From positions 54,533,001 through 54,597,000 of the forward strand of contig NC_133024.1 of NCBI RefSeq assembly GCF_048771995.1: a DNA stretch of 64,000 bases, given 5' to 3'. The translations under genes were made by a program, and so were the position numbers. Source of the stretch: Taeniopygia guttata (lineage: Eukaryota; Chordata; Aves; Passeriformes; Estrildidae). Shown in pieces: positions 1 through 12,676 of this stretch. Every line of letters begins with the position of its first letter. The stretch's first letter is position 1. A model generated the notes under the pieces. That model was not told where the DNA came from. It saw only the letters and a list, made by a program, of their open reading frames with translations, and did no database searches.

Positions 1-3000
1 AACGTACTGTCTAGAAGAATGATCAGAGATCATGCTGAAGAATAATCTGTGTTTTCAGCAGCCTATAAGCATGGAAAAAACAGTGGTGTTTCAGTCATTA
101 ACTCACAGTGTTATATATAAAGAAAACACTAAATACTGAAATACAGCCAGTGGTTTGGTGGCAGCAGGGTGGGTAGCAGGCAATCACTTAGAAATGTCAG
201 TCTAGGAAAACTCAGAAACTCATGGTAGGATTAGCAGACCTATGTTGTACGGTTCAAATTGGCAATTAAATATACTTTATGAGCTTGCATTTCTATTATA
301 TGTCCTTAAACAAGAAAAAAATCAACCAAATAACCTAAATAACCTCTCAATTTCTAACTATTTGTTTGTCTTACTGAAAGTGTGTTTATTCCAGCAGATG
401 TGATGGCACATTTGTTTGCCCCAGGGGAGAATGGGAAGAATTAGCCAAATAGCCTTTTGAAGTCCTATTGAGAGGCCAAGATAGTTGTACTGGAAGAAGG
501 AACAATCATTCCCATACTTTCCAATAGTTTAGGGGTTTTGTAGCTCCAAGACACATATTCACATGTAACTTGTTTACACCACTGCCCACTTTCATGTAGG
601 CCAGCATTGCCCTAGGATTCTAGCTTTCACACAGCTACACGAAGAAAAGCCAGCTGGAGTGGGCCAGTCCATCTGGTAAGATCTCTCAAATATTCTTGCT
701 TCTGCTTCTCTCCCTTGGCTTCACTGTCTTATATTGAGTCTTCTGGATGTGGGACACAGATTCAGACAGTATAATTTCTCCAAGCAGTCACTAAATTGAC
801 GTGTAAATTAGCTACAAGACATATGGGGCAGGATTCAAGTCCAGGTGATAGATAACAAAATAGAGTTGACCACCTAGGCAGTGGATACACAAGGTCTCAC
901 TTCAGATAACAAAGGTTAACTTGGTACCTATACAAAGCTGCTAAGCTTCATTTTAGATGGATGCCCTAAGGTCTCAAAGACATCAGCCAAAGATTAGCAG
1001 ACGTGATACAGAACTCACAGGAGATTCTCAATTGCAGTTGGGATTCATAATAGCAACTGGCAGTAGAACAGTATCCTACGAGTCTTAAATGACACTGCAA
1101 AGCCATAGCAATGTCACATTTCCCTGCCTTACCTTCATAAACCTTGTCACTGCAAGACCTATTAACAGCTCTATTACAGAAATAGCATAAACAGGTCTTC
1201 CATCCACAATTCCTCATTGCTGGACCTTGTTGGACCAACCCAGCATAAAGAGCAAGAAGCAACTGAGTTCAATATGTGTACTGTCTGACAAGGCAATTTT
1301 CACAGAGAGATTCATAGGCAAGAGGAGTACGCTCCACTTTTCAGTGCAAGGTAATTCTAAAATGGTTTTAAATTGCAAGACGCTGAGAGTCAGAGACATT
1401 CTCCCTGAAAGTTGAGCTGCCACATCTCTCACTGTGCCAGCATGGAGGTTGACACACAGGGAAGCACTGGGCTGCTCTGACATTTGGGGGCTCACAAGAG
1501 ATTTCAATGTGCAGTAGGCACAGAACAGAGGTCAGGACATCTCTGCAGCAACAACCAAGAACCAAAGCTTAACAGATAAATGTAAATTATGAAAAAAAAA
1601 TTGCTGCTTTTCTTAACATAATTTAATGAATTAGATATTCCTTTAAATGTTGTTGTGCCTAGGCATTAGATATCAGCTGCTTTTTGGTATGACCAATGAA
1701 AGAACTGAACTGGAGGAAGAGAAGGTCATCAGAGCCTTCTGACCCATTTTCAAGAGTTATTCTGTATGCTGTGAATTACATGGGATGCAGTTAGGCTGAG
1801 AAGAAAGTAAGAAAATGGCTATGGCAAAGGCAGAGGCTTAAAAAGTAGCATAAAAGCCAAAGAGTATATGCAAAGAAGGGTATGAAAGTCCCTGAATGTG
1901 TAGAAGGGAAATCTAAACTTGATGAGAAAAGTGTGAGATGTCATAATACTTAAGCAAACCCTAAGAGGCTGAAAATCTGCAGGAATCAACTTGCCTTGCT
2001 TGAGTACAGTCAGTGTAGGAGATCTTTGGATTAGGACTAATCAGCTGCAACCTTTTCTCTGCTTACTCACTATTTCCCATGTGGCAAAGGAAAGGTAACA
2101 AAACACAGCTCATAAGGTAAAACAGTTTTCACCCACAAATGCAAAGAGACAGGAAGGCTCACGTAGGAAGGCTCATCTCCTGTGATGTGGGAGAAGAGGT
2201 CTCTGTTCTCTCAAAATTTGCATCTGATAAACAAAACCAGGAGACATGACATCAGGAAGCACACTAGAAGTACTTACCACAAAGTACAAATTCCATTTAC
2301 AATTATACTGTAACTGCTTTTAGCTGACTTAAATCTTCCCCAATTGAAATTCACCCAAACAATACATTACAGTACAAAATATTTTATAGATGTCATCTAG
2401 AACTGAAACTTGTTGCACCTACCCATGGCCAGTGTGCAAGCTATGTGCAATAGGGATGATCATTTGTCCTCATGAAAATTATTTGATCTCAATATGTTAC
2501 AATAATCTATGATACTGCATGTTTGTAATACTTTAAATAATGGCCAAAATCTGCCTATGGTTCCAGATCTTCATTTTGGACTCACTATTTTATAACAGTA
2601 CAAAAGGAGTTTAACTTGTCAAGTGGTTGGCAAAGCTGAAAATGAAATATCATAAGAAAATATGTCAGAGGTAGACCTTTCTGACCCAAACTTCTCTTCA
2701 GCCAGCAGAACAATTTGTCTCACCAGTCACTGTATTGGCTGCATCAATCGTACAGCTGATGTTTTTTCTGGACTTGCATCAAACAATCTCAGCACATTGA
2801 TCAGGACATTCTTAAATCTCTGTCCTTTCATGCTAAATCCAAAAGCTTTCTTTTCATGTGCACTCAAAAAATAGACATTCATAACCTCAGAACATAAAAA
2901 TATGATGGATTTTATCTTGAAGGACCTAGAATAATTAAATGCAGCCAACTTGTTTCTGAAAGGTTTTCCTTCAGCTCTGCTTCAAGAATGTGACATATTT

Positions 3001-4862
3001 GCTGTTTTCCTCAGTTTTGATTTCTTTTGCTTTGTCAGGGAAAGTGATACTGTTATACATCACACAAAATAGTGATACAGTAAGGAGAGATGAGTAACAA
3101 AATGCAGCAGAGAAAAAGAGTTCAAACAAAAGTTTTCATATCTTAATCCCTACAGGATTTTTCCAATAGCATAAAAAAATGTTAAGACTTTGCAGATATT
3201 ATTACCAGGATTTGCTTTCCTTATAGAATAGAAAAAAAAGAAAAAATTCTTACCACAGATAGGCATGAGCAGTCAACAAAAAACTTCATCATCATTAGGA
3301 ATGCAAATTCAGGGCAAATTTATCAAATTATTTTACTGAAGAAAAACTGTGAAAGGTAAAGTCTGGAAGTGAAAGATCTAAAGTCCATACTGCTGTCCAC
3401 TGTTCATTTTTACATGCATTTTATTTTACCTTATGCACCTGTGTAATTCTGTGGTATCTGCCATCACTACTGTATCAAACATCCTAAACACTTAAAATAC
3501 TTGCAGAAATAGTTTACCTGTTTTATGCTCCTACACATATGAAAAATTGGAACAATTAGGTGAAGGGCTTATTTTTAAATTTTCTATTCTAAACACAATA
3601 ATCTGCATGGTTATTCTCATGGAAGAGTGGCAAGTACAGAGTGCTATCAGGTAGCCTTGGCAGCACCAGACCAGCATGGCTAGCAAGGGACTGGCAGCAT
3701 GAGGCACAGCTAACACAATCACCACCTCATTCTGGCTCACTCTCAATCAGTGCTTCCCAGTAATCCCAAATAATTTCAAACTGAGAGTGCAAATGACTGG
3801 AGAAGAAGGAGCTATTTACACACACATACACACAATCCACAGGGAAAAAGACTACAATTTTTTATTGTTCTTTAGGAATTAATTATGGCTATTTTGTTTT
3901 TCTTATCTCCATCAAATAGCAATATTATTTATTGCGTCATTTGATTCATGATTGTGCTTGTCAAGTCCAGGCAGATGCCCAAGCTAATAAAAATTCCAAA
4001 TAACAAGTAGAATGTATGCAATATCAGTTTTTAAAAGATAGACACTCTTCCTTCAGAATAGCTGCTCTACTCAAGATCTCATTTTGATAGGCTATAATAG
4101 CTGAATTAACAAAACTAACTAGATTAAAATTTGATCATGCAAGCACCACTAGATCATTATTACATTCTTAGTGAAGGAAGGATTGTTTTAAAGAAAAATA
4201 TGAAGTCTTATCAGATACAAAGCCCCATATTAAGTAAACACTATCTGTAAATACAAAGTAAATACTTTTATAAAACAGCAAAGAGATTCATTTAATCATT
4301 GGCATATAGCTGCCTCTGTAAATTCTGGGTAAGTTAAGATCATAAAATCAATTAAATAATATTACTGCTAATATCCTAATTCCTATATTTCTGATATTCC
4401 AATTTCTAACTGTCAGCCACATTGAAATTCAAGGATATATACATGGCACCCACATTTAGTTCTTATTGTTGAATATGGGCATTTGAAACCAGGTCCTTTT
4501 TGTCACCAGAATATGGAAAACCACAGATAAAGAGACCACAGATAAAGAGATACTGCTAAGAAGATGGAGCCTCCGGATAACTGAATGAGGGAACAAAAGC
4601 AGTGTAAGGATTATGTTGATAATAGATCTCAGCCAGATGTTCACTGACTTTTTCTGCCTTTTAAAAGCAGTGAAGCTTGCCTAAGAGACATTTTCAATAG
4701 TACTACTGTACCTTGGGGATTCTGAATAAAACTGCTACTTGCAAATGTTGTGTACTTGAATTTTTTTCCCCTAAGAATGACAAGTTTAGTAGTTACTCCT
4801 TTTTGTTTCTAGCCTGTACTTCATATTTTGTTAGGTTTCTTACAACTACTTTCCATCTACTA
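1..4862. other. AT-rich intergenic DNA, no gene seen
   Basis: Both strands show only short frames without recognisable domains. I saw no convincing exon, RNA gene or interspersed repeat. A 14-15 bp direct repeat (ccacagataaagag, twice in tandem) lies near 4523-4551. Old, highly diverged repeats could be hidden here. Confidence 0.5.
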
Positions 4863-4990
4863 CAGCAGTCTGTGGATGCTGTGGATTCCCCAGTTGATGG
4901 CACCATGAACAACCTGGTCTAGTGCTTGGTATCCCTGCCCATGGTTGGGAGATTGAAACTAGATGGTCTTTAAGGTTCCTTCCAAGGGAC
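4863..4990 (+). mobile_element. CR1 LINE 3'-end fragment
   Basis: The stretch reads like the 3' end of avian CR1: a 'gatgctgtggattcccc' segment, then 'ggcaccatgaacaacctggtctag', then 'gaaactagatggtctttaagg' and 'ttccttcca'. The same series recurs at about 12540-12660, which supports a shared dispersed repeat. It is 5' truncated, as is usual for CR1. The terminal ATTCTATG-type repeat is missing. Confidence 0.75.
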
Positions 4991-5005
4991 AACCAATTGT
5001 CCCTT
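4984..5005. repeat. Short perfect inverted repeat
   Basis: AAGGGACAA (4984-4992) and TTGTCCCTT (4997-5005) are perfect reverse complements around a 4-nt CCAA centre. It lies at the 3' edge of the CR1 fragment. No function is inferred; a 9-bp arm can arise by chance in a window this size. Confidence 0.6.
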
Positions 5006-5604
5006 GCCAGGAGGAGGATGCAGCTTTTTCAGCCCCAGTTTTCTCTTTGCTGGGATTCAGAGATGCTATAATGAAAAAACATACTACCCTGATGAGAAGC
5101 ATTGAGCTCAAAACTGTAAAGAAAATGTGGTTTGATTTTAATGTCATCATAGTTCATAGAAAAAAAGAAATAGTCAAGTGCAATGTTCACAGGACCCTGT
5201 GTAGGGAACAGAGCAGAAATGGTGATATTATGAGGACAGACTGTCTTCTGCATTGTGCCAGCATTTACCTGTTGATACTTGTTGCAACACACCACATCTT
5301 GTTTTTATTGACCAGCTAGACACAGAAAATGGTTTTCCTTGTGTGGAAGACAGGGCTTCCTGAGAGCATGGAGGCCTCTCCAGAAGTTTTGTTTGCCACT
5401 CATTTCCTTCATTGTATGGGCATGTTCATCCTGTTTTGTTGCACTGATGTCTGGATGTGTCCTGCTTCCACCTATTCAAAGCATTAAACTTCTTCTCTCA
5501 AAACAGCATTCAGATTTCCTCCCAAACCAGAGATGCTGTCCCCAGCTATCTGCAACATGTTGGAATTTATCAGATGAATCTACCAATGAATCTATTATAC
5601 GTGC

Positions 5605-6105
5605 AACTCAGCCTTGGTGAGGGCACATCTGAACCATTGAGACCCCCAGTGCAAGACAGGGATTTGCTGTAATGAATTCAGTGAAAGAAAAATAAGTTTA
5701 AGAGACTGCAGCATCTTTCATACGAGGATATGTTAGGAGAGACAGAACTGCTTAGACTAGAGAAGAGAAGGATCAGAGGGGTGTTACCAATGTATTTAAA
5801 TACCCAATGGTCAGGAATAAAGATGAGAGGTTGTCACTAAGTAGTGACTAAAAGAAGCAATAGCACAAGATGAAACACCTGAAATTACACTGGAACACAA
5901 ACCAACAATTTTTTACTGCGAGGGTGATCAAACACTGGCATAAGTGACCAAGAGAAGTAATGAGTTCTCCATCTGAGTACAACTTTATACTATGCCTGGA
6001 TACAGACCTGGGCAACTTTCTGCAGCTGCCCCTACCCTGAGCTGGGATTGAACTGGATGATGTCTAGAGGTCTCTCCCTACCCAGCCTATTCTGTGACTC
6101 TGTAA
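5605..6105 (+). mobile_element. Diverged CR1 LINE 3' fragment
   Basis: Segments match the last part of CR1 ORF2 and its 3' UTR: 'cagccttggtgagggcacatctg', 'gactgcagcatctttcatacgagg', 'ggtgttaccaatgtatttaaatacc', 'gggcaactttctgcagctgcccctac' and 'attgaactggatgatgtctagaggtctctccctaccc'. It ends in a degraded CR1 tail ('ctattctgtgactctgta'). Stops and indels destroy the reading frame. Confidence 0.75.
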
Positions 6106-9100
6106 ATCAGTCAAGATCCCTGAGTTACAGACTCACAGGAGAACTGACACTGAACTAAATTAAGAGTTTTACAAAAATATGAGAAAAGTTTATCTGAAAT
6201 TCTAGTTGTTTGGTTTTTTTTTTAAATACAGTAAATTGTAAATTACATCAACAGAAATGCAATTCTTGTGTGTAAAAGTATATGCATGACAGATAAAACC
6301 AGCTAAACTAGATGTAAGTCCCCTTTTCCTATATAGGCATCAGTATTTTTGACAGCTATCCTAAATCTTTTTTTAAAAAATTGGCTATTATCAAACAGAA
6401 GTAATTTGTAAGAAGTAATCTTTTGTCAGGTTAGATGTATAATCAATTCAGAATTAACATGCAGCTTCTATCCCCAAGAATATTTTATAGGAAATTATTT
6501 TAAAATAAGATTCAAATCTTTATAATTAAGAAGGGCAAATATATTAATAAGAATAAAGAGATACATTTCTAATCTCCAAGTTGTGCAAATTAGTCTGTGA
6601 TTTTTGTCATTTACTTCAGAAACAGAAGAACAATACATTTTTTTCACATGCATGACAATTCTTCTCATTTATGTGCTTGACACATTGCAACTGGATATTT
6701 ATTCTTACACATCAAACTTTAATGGTATTGAGACTGTAAGTGCATATCTTTCACTTAAATATATTCACAGTTCTAAAGCCACAATGTTTATAAATATTTT
6801 TCTTTACAAATAACCTTTATAGGACTTTCAAAAGTAAGCCTATTTGAAATATTCATTAGGTACAGAATTACAGGTGGTTAAGGGGATGACTTTGCTTCAT
6901 AAAAATACTCATATTTCCTTTTTGGCTTTGCTATATTATTGTTCACATGCCAAATAGCAAATTTGTTTGAACTCTGTAGTTAACAGACACATCAAATATA
7001 TTTTTACACCTAGGAGAGAACTGTACAAATTCAAAGAGTTTGATATTGTCTCTCTTCACCCAGCTAGCATAAGGAAGAACCACTTGCTGTCACCAGAACT
7101 GTGCAATCATGGCTATTGCACAGTGCATGTACAGCACATTGGGACTCCCTGTGCTCAGCTGAGGGATTAGACAGGGCATGCCACGATTATACAGTGGAGA
7201 AGCCAACAGAGTCCTAAGGTAGCTCAAAACAAGACAAAGGCAAGTGACTTTCTAACAGCCTCGCTGCTTTAAATAAGCAGTTCCTTTGTAGTAAATATGG
7301 GAGCTCTCCAGGTCCCTGTTTCCCTGATTTTTTCACTCAGGATGGGTTCTAGCACCTCTCATACTACCTACCCGATGCTGAGAGACATATCCTGAAAAAT
7401 GATTCATATGTTAAGAGACAGGAAAGAGGAATTTTCCCAGGGACTTGCAGGTAGCAGAGCAAGGAAGGGCTGCGGGCGGGGGAATTGAACAGCAGTGGGG
7501 AGAGATAAACTGTATCCCAAGCTGTGCAAGCAGGTGATACAGAAGAAACACATGGGTGTTACAAATCCTTTCAGACTTAGGAGTGAAATTGTGACTGTAA
7601 TGAAACCTGGGCTACTTTGGCATTTTATTTTTGCGCTATGTCCCTAGCTTCAACCACTGCCTTCTAAGCACCATCCTATTCCCCATCTTTGTAATTTGTC
7701 TTTTGTGTGCCTTCCCTGTGTTTCTTTTAGAAGCTCTCCATGTACTAAAATAGTACATTTGAGGAGCACGTCCTCCTCAAATGTGCTATTTTAAAAAGAA
7801 AAAAAAAAAGAAAAAAAAGGAAAAGAAGCACAGTTCCTATGTTGCTACTTCCTAAAATTTACCAAAACCCCATGTCAATAAGTTCACGTCAATTTTCATA
7901 TTTAATGTTCACAATTCCTTTGGCTTCAGTAATGCTCCATTTTACATACCCAAGACCACACCTATGCACTGAAGCAGCTGACTAATTTGCACTGCTATAA
8001 GGAAACATGATTTGAAACTTTTCAAATGTAAGTAATCTTGTGTAAAGATAGAAATATTGGAAAGCTTCCTCCTGTGAGGACTCTCAATATTGGAGGCTAC
8101 ATTCAGTCAGCAATATCACTTTCCTGTAGTCAGTGTCAGAAACCTTCATAACAGTCACACCTAATAGGCAGTATTTCTTCACACTGAAGGAGGACACAAT
8201 TCTGCTTCTTAAAAGCAAGGGATGGTTTAAAGAAAAAGAATCCCAAATAAAGTAATGTTTTCTATATTCTTTGTCACAGAACTTCAGCACATGTGCCAGT
8301 GCCAAGACCCACATCAGAATGGGATGTGCCATAAACACTAGGTCCAGAAATACATACTGGAACAGGAAATGTGTTGCCCTGGCATAGCAGCTGTCTGTGT
8401 ATGCTTTTTCCAATTGCATGAATATAAGGGACTAGAGCAGCTACTGCCTCCACTAAAAATCTGTCCTCAGTCTCTTTTCAGTGTCAGTAGAACAGGTTGA
8501 CCTGATACAAATGAAGCAGTATCTTTGAAGTAGGCTTCGCTCTGCCTGTTTTGTTTCACAGAGGCTTTTAAGACAACACTGACCAGTAACAGTTTTTGTC
8601 TCATTCTGGCTGCATAAAGCAAAGTAGCAAAGGTGGCAATTTTATGTCACTCCAGACGTCAGTGTTTGGGGCTTACTTTACTCATCTGCTCCAAATCCTC
8701 ATTGATCTTATGTCATTGTCTCAGAAAGTCAATAAGCCGTTGCTAGTCAGAACAAATAGCAATTGCACCTATAAACAATTAATCTTATGAGTGTCTTAAA
8801 ATGCCTTGGGAATCATGGCTCAGTTGAACATTAAAAAGGAAGAGAGGTAATCTGAATTGCAATGGCATAATTAATTGGTATCAATAGCTGGTATTAATTC
8901 TTATTAATAAAATTACTGTACTGCTCTTAGGTGGCAAATAATTGTGTCAATATTCAGATAAAGCACATTAACTAAGGGCATATTCTGGCACAGTTTTACT
9001 TGAAGTCTGTACTTGTGATATTGCTGATTGTTTAACGAAATACCTTCAACTCACTACCTGTTACACTCACTACATTCTATGTACTCACTGCGTAATTATA

Positions 9101-9255
9101 AAGAGTAACAAGGAGGTGCCACTTTACAGGCTATAGATACTTAATGCCTGCGGTGCTGCTGCAGTGGAAGTATCTTTGCACATCTTTTAGACAGGGGAAA
9201 AAGTTATGGATTGTCAGTCAGTGACAGAACTAGAGACCACATCTAATTCTGTTTT
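6106..9255. other. Intergenic DNA with one long hairpin
   Basis: No gene or clear transposable element was recognised. The one notable structure is the inverted repeat at 7746-7793, followed by an A-rich run to about 7830. A minus-strand open frame at 8084-8419 (111 codons) has no recognisable domain, no exon signals I trust and the composition of the surrounding DNA. Confidence 0.5.
7746..7793. repeat. 20-21 bp hairpin-forming inverted repeat
   Basis: The arm at 7746-7765 is the reverse complement of 7774-7793 except at one position, which would be a G-T/U wobble. The flanking G (7766) and C (7773) add one more pair, leaving a 6-nt loop (CACGTC). An A-rich run follows directly. It could be a snap-back duplication, a tiny inverted-repeat element or a transcribed hairpin. 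The sequence alone does not say which. Confidence 0.8.
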
Positions 9256-9260
9256 GTAGG

Positions 9261-10062
9261 TGTGGTGGGTCAGCAGTGGTTAACAGCCAAACTCCCACCC
9301 AGCTGCTTACACAGTCCCCTGCTCAGCTGGACAGGGAGAAAATAAGATGAGAAGGCTCATGGGTTGAGATGAGGGCAGGAAAATTGTCCCCCAGTTACTG
9401 TCACAGGCAAAACAGATTTGACTTGTGGAAAATCAATTTAATATTTTAACAGTTGAATAAATAGAATGGTAAGAAACAAGGACAAAACTAAAAACACTTT
9501 TAAAAAGTAAAAAACCCCCTCCCAACCTGCCTTTTCCGCAGGTTCCATATCACTCCTTAACTCCCAGATCCTTTCCCTCCTCCTCCTCCTTGAGTGATGC
9601 AGAGGATGGGAGTGGGAGGTTGGAGTCAGTCCATAGGAGCTTCACTGTGTCACTCCTTCCTCCTCAAACTTTTCCCATGCCCCACCATGGTCTGCTCCAG
9701 GGCTGCAGGAGAACCTCTGCTCCTGCCCTAGGGCACCTCTTTTTTTCTCTCCTCCCTCTCTCATTTTGGTGTCTTCAGGGCTGACATTTCTTTCATGTTT
9801 TCCCCTCAATCCGCATTGCATGTGCAGCCTTAAGCCTGTTTTAAAATACATTTTCCCTGAGATGCCACTCCCATGGCAGCAGGGTCCAGAACTGGCTGTG
9901 TCCAGCCTGGGGCTGCCCTGGACACTCCTTGCAGTGGCTGCCCTGCAGCCCCTGCTGCCAGCACCCCACCATGGATACCAGTGCACGATGACACCAGTGT
10001 GTGTGATAGGCATCTCTACTCAAGAGTAAAGGACAGAATCAGCCTTCCAGCTCCCGTTCCCT
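9261..10062. mobile_element. Decayed avian ERV LTR-like block
   Basis: The block has the order of segments I associate with a common bird ERV LTR family: 'tgtggtgggtcag', 'ggacagggagaaaataagatgagaaggctc', 'gggcaaaac'-like DNA, a C-rich 'aaaccccctcccaacctgcc' stretch, then 'ggttggagtcagtccat', repeated 'ctgctcc' motifs and 'cccaccatggatacc'. It starts with TG. The 5 bp before it (GTAGG, 9256-9260) recur at 10063-10067, but the expected terminal CA is CT. Boundaries and orientation are therefore tentative. No coding capacity remains. Confidence 0.5.
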
Positions 10063-12070
10063 GTAGGATCCATGGTGTCTAATAGTACAGGTATAAAAAC
10101 AACAGAAGAGAGATATAAAATGCAAAGCCTGCCTCACAAAGATTCGGAGCCCACTCCTCAAAACACCCTTCTAGGAGGGTCATCCTAGCTCTAACTAATT
10201 TTATTGAGCATCAAACTTTAAGGATAGTTGAATTTATCTTCTTGTTTCAACACTTCTAGCTAAACTGAGGTAGAAACACAGCTTTGGTTCACATAAATTG
10301 AAGAGCAGCAGATGGTCCAGGCTGGTTCCAAAGATCCACGTGCAGCAAGAGTTGACTTGGAACCATATATGGACCAGATGAGTTCTATCCTGTGGAGAGC
10401 AGCACCACCTCCAGCACTTTTCAGCCAGTGAGGATGGCTCTGGCTCCACAGAGAGCTACCATGCAGACCCATACTTCTCTGCATGTGTAGCTCTCTGCTA
10501 ATGTCATGCTTTGCCAGGCTGCTGCTAGCCTGTTTACAACCACACTTACTGTGGGAGAAAATCAAGACTTAGAAAGCTTTTCCTGGTTGTTGCAAACTTC
10601 TGGTGGAAATGAACCCTAGACGACCAAAGGCAAGAGCTCGATCTGATGGTCACCACTCCTGGAGACAAAGGCTACCTTATCCTGTTCTCCTGCTGAGCCT
10701 GAAACACACTTATACCTGGGACTACAGGAAATAGCTTTTCAATATCTGTGGCTCAGGTCCTTCTTCATTTCTTCCTCCTTCAATTAATTCTCCACATATT
10801 GAATTTCTTAGTTCTGCCCCTTCCCCCCACACCTGATTCTTACCAACTGCTCCACTACTGAACTTTTGTAATTAATTTTACAGTATGAAAAACTGCAGAA
10901 ACCATCTCAGAATCAGGAGATTTGCAGCAACTGACTATGCTTATTACCTACAGAAATATAAATGCCCAAGGAAGATAAAATTCTCATCATAATAATGGAG
11001 AAAATGTGAGAGAATGTAATTTTAAAATTCCAGCACTTATTAACTAAACAATTCAAGTGGGGGAATTGAAATTTACATGAAATAATTAGAAATACTTAAT
11101 ATTCTTGAAACTCTCAAAATACATTTTTAGTGTGAAAAGTTCATGCATCCCTATGCAATATTATTATGAAAAATTGATTTCAATATTAAAATCCTATCAG
11201 TGCAATGCATATGTCATTTTTGTTGCTGTAATATAGATTTTTACAATGATCAATTCCCAATTATTAGCCTGAAAAGCAACTCAACAGACAGAAATAGAGA
11301 TGAATACATCATTGCTATAGAGCCAACATCAGGTACTTTAGGAATTTTTTTCCTTTTCTTTCAAACGAGGAAATTAAACCTCTGCTCATAAGATTTAGTG
11401 GTTCTTCAAAAAACAAAGTCATTAGAATGAGTGACACATGATCAAAAAAAGTATATTCCAAGTGTCAGAGCAGTTAATAAGATGTTGGACTTTGAGATAT
11501 TAAAACAATAAATTTAAGATAGAAATTCATGAACAAGAAAAGCTGTGAAGTGGTAGGCAAGTTCTCTATAGCATTCCATTTATTTGCTTTATGGCAGTGA
11601 GTCCATGTATATTACAGTTCAAATCAAAATCCATAATGGAGACAGAGGGAAAAAAGGTGGGGGAGTGGGACACTATTTTAGGGGACATGTTGTAGTAGGC
11701 ACCAGACAAAGTGAGGAAGAAGAAAAAATGGAATTCAGGTGTCAGACTTCACCTTTGTCATTTTACTGTCTTATTTCATTTTATTGACTTGTATTTAACT
11801 GCTGGGGTAAGGACTAATCTTCGAACTTTGAATACGTAAAAGTAACCTTTTTTTTTTTACTTATTGCATGTGAAAATCATGTAAAAAGAACAAGATCAGC
11901 AAGCTGTGTTGCTTACAGTATAAATCCCACCCATGTGGCATTGTGTTTTCCAAGTAATTATTATTATACAGAGTAACAGATTATCACACTGGAAAAGACA
12001 GTACTGAAAAATATTAAACCAAAAAAATCCAGAGGAAAATGTCAGGTAAAACTTTAAGAGACGTAGGTTA
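10063..12070. other. Intergenic DNA, nothing recognised
   Basis: The first 500 bases are richer in G+C than the rest and may be old repeat. Overlapping minus-strand frames at 10234-10565 have no recognisable domain. The remainder is AT-rich without gene signals. Confidence 0.4.
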
Positions 12071-12676
12071 CTGGTGGATAAAAAGATAGACAGCAATCAG
12101 CAATCTGCATTTGCAGCCCAGAAAGCAAACCAAGCCCTGGGCCTCATCAAATCAAGTGTGGCCAGCAGGTCAAAGAAGGTGATTCTGCCCCTCTGCTATA
12201 TCCTCATGAAGCCTCACCTGAAGAACCATGTTGAAGTGTGGGGCAGAGGAAGGACATGGACCTGTTGAAGCAGAACCAGAGGAGGGGCATGAAGAGCCTC
12301 TCCTATGAAGACAGGCTGAGTGAGTTCAGTTGAGCTTGCTCAACCTGGAGAGCAGTCTGCAAAAACCTCATTGCAGTACTCTTTTCAGTACTTACAGGGG
12401 CTTATAAAAACAGTGGTGAGCAACTTTTCACACAGTCAGACAGTGATAGAACAAGGGGGAATGGTTTTAAATGAAAAGATTTAGATTAAATGCTAGGAGG
12501 ACGTTCTTTACAGCGATGGTGGCGAGGCACAGGAACAGGCCCTGTGGATGCCCCAGGTTGCTGGCACCATGAACAGCCTGGTCTAATGGTTGGTATCCCT
12601 GCCCATAGTTGGGGAATTGAAACTAGATGGTCTTTAAGGTTCTTCCAACCCAAACCACTTTATGATACTATGATAG
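12071..12676 (+). mobile_element. CR1 LINE 3' fragment with terminal repeat
   Basis: This is a well-preserved CR1 3' end. It begins in the ORF2 C-terminal region ('ttgcagcccagaaagcaaacc', 'gtggccagcaggtcaaagaaggtgattctgcccctctgct', 'aagcctcacctgaagaacc'). It continues through the 3' UTR ('ggaatggttttaaatgaaaagatttag', 'gaaactagatggtctttaaggttcttccaaccc'). The end is 'tatgatactatgatag', the CR1-type terminal repeat. A frameshift and stops break the reverse-transcriptase tail. It is 5' truncated. Confidence 0.88.

Noticed and set aside
8084..8419. 111-codon minus-strand open frame
   Set aside because: No domain, no recognised homologue, no supporting splice or promoter signal, and AT-rich composition like its surroundings.
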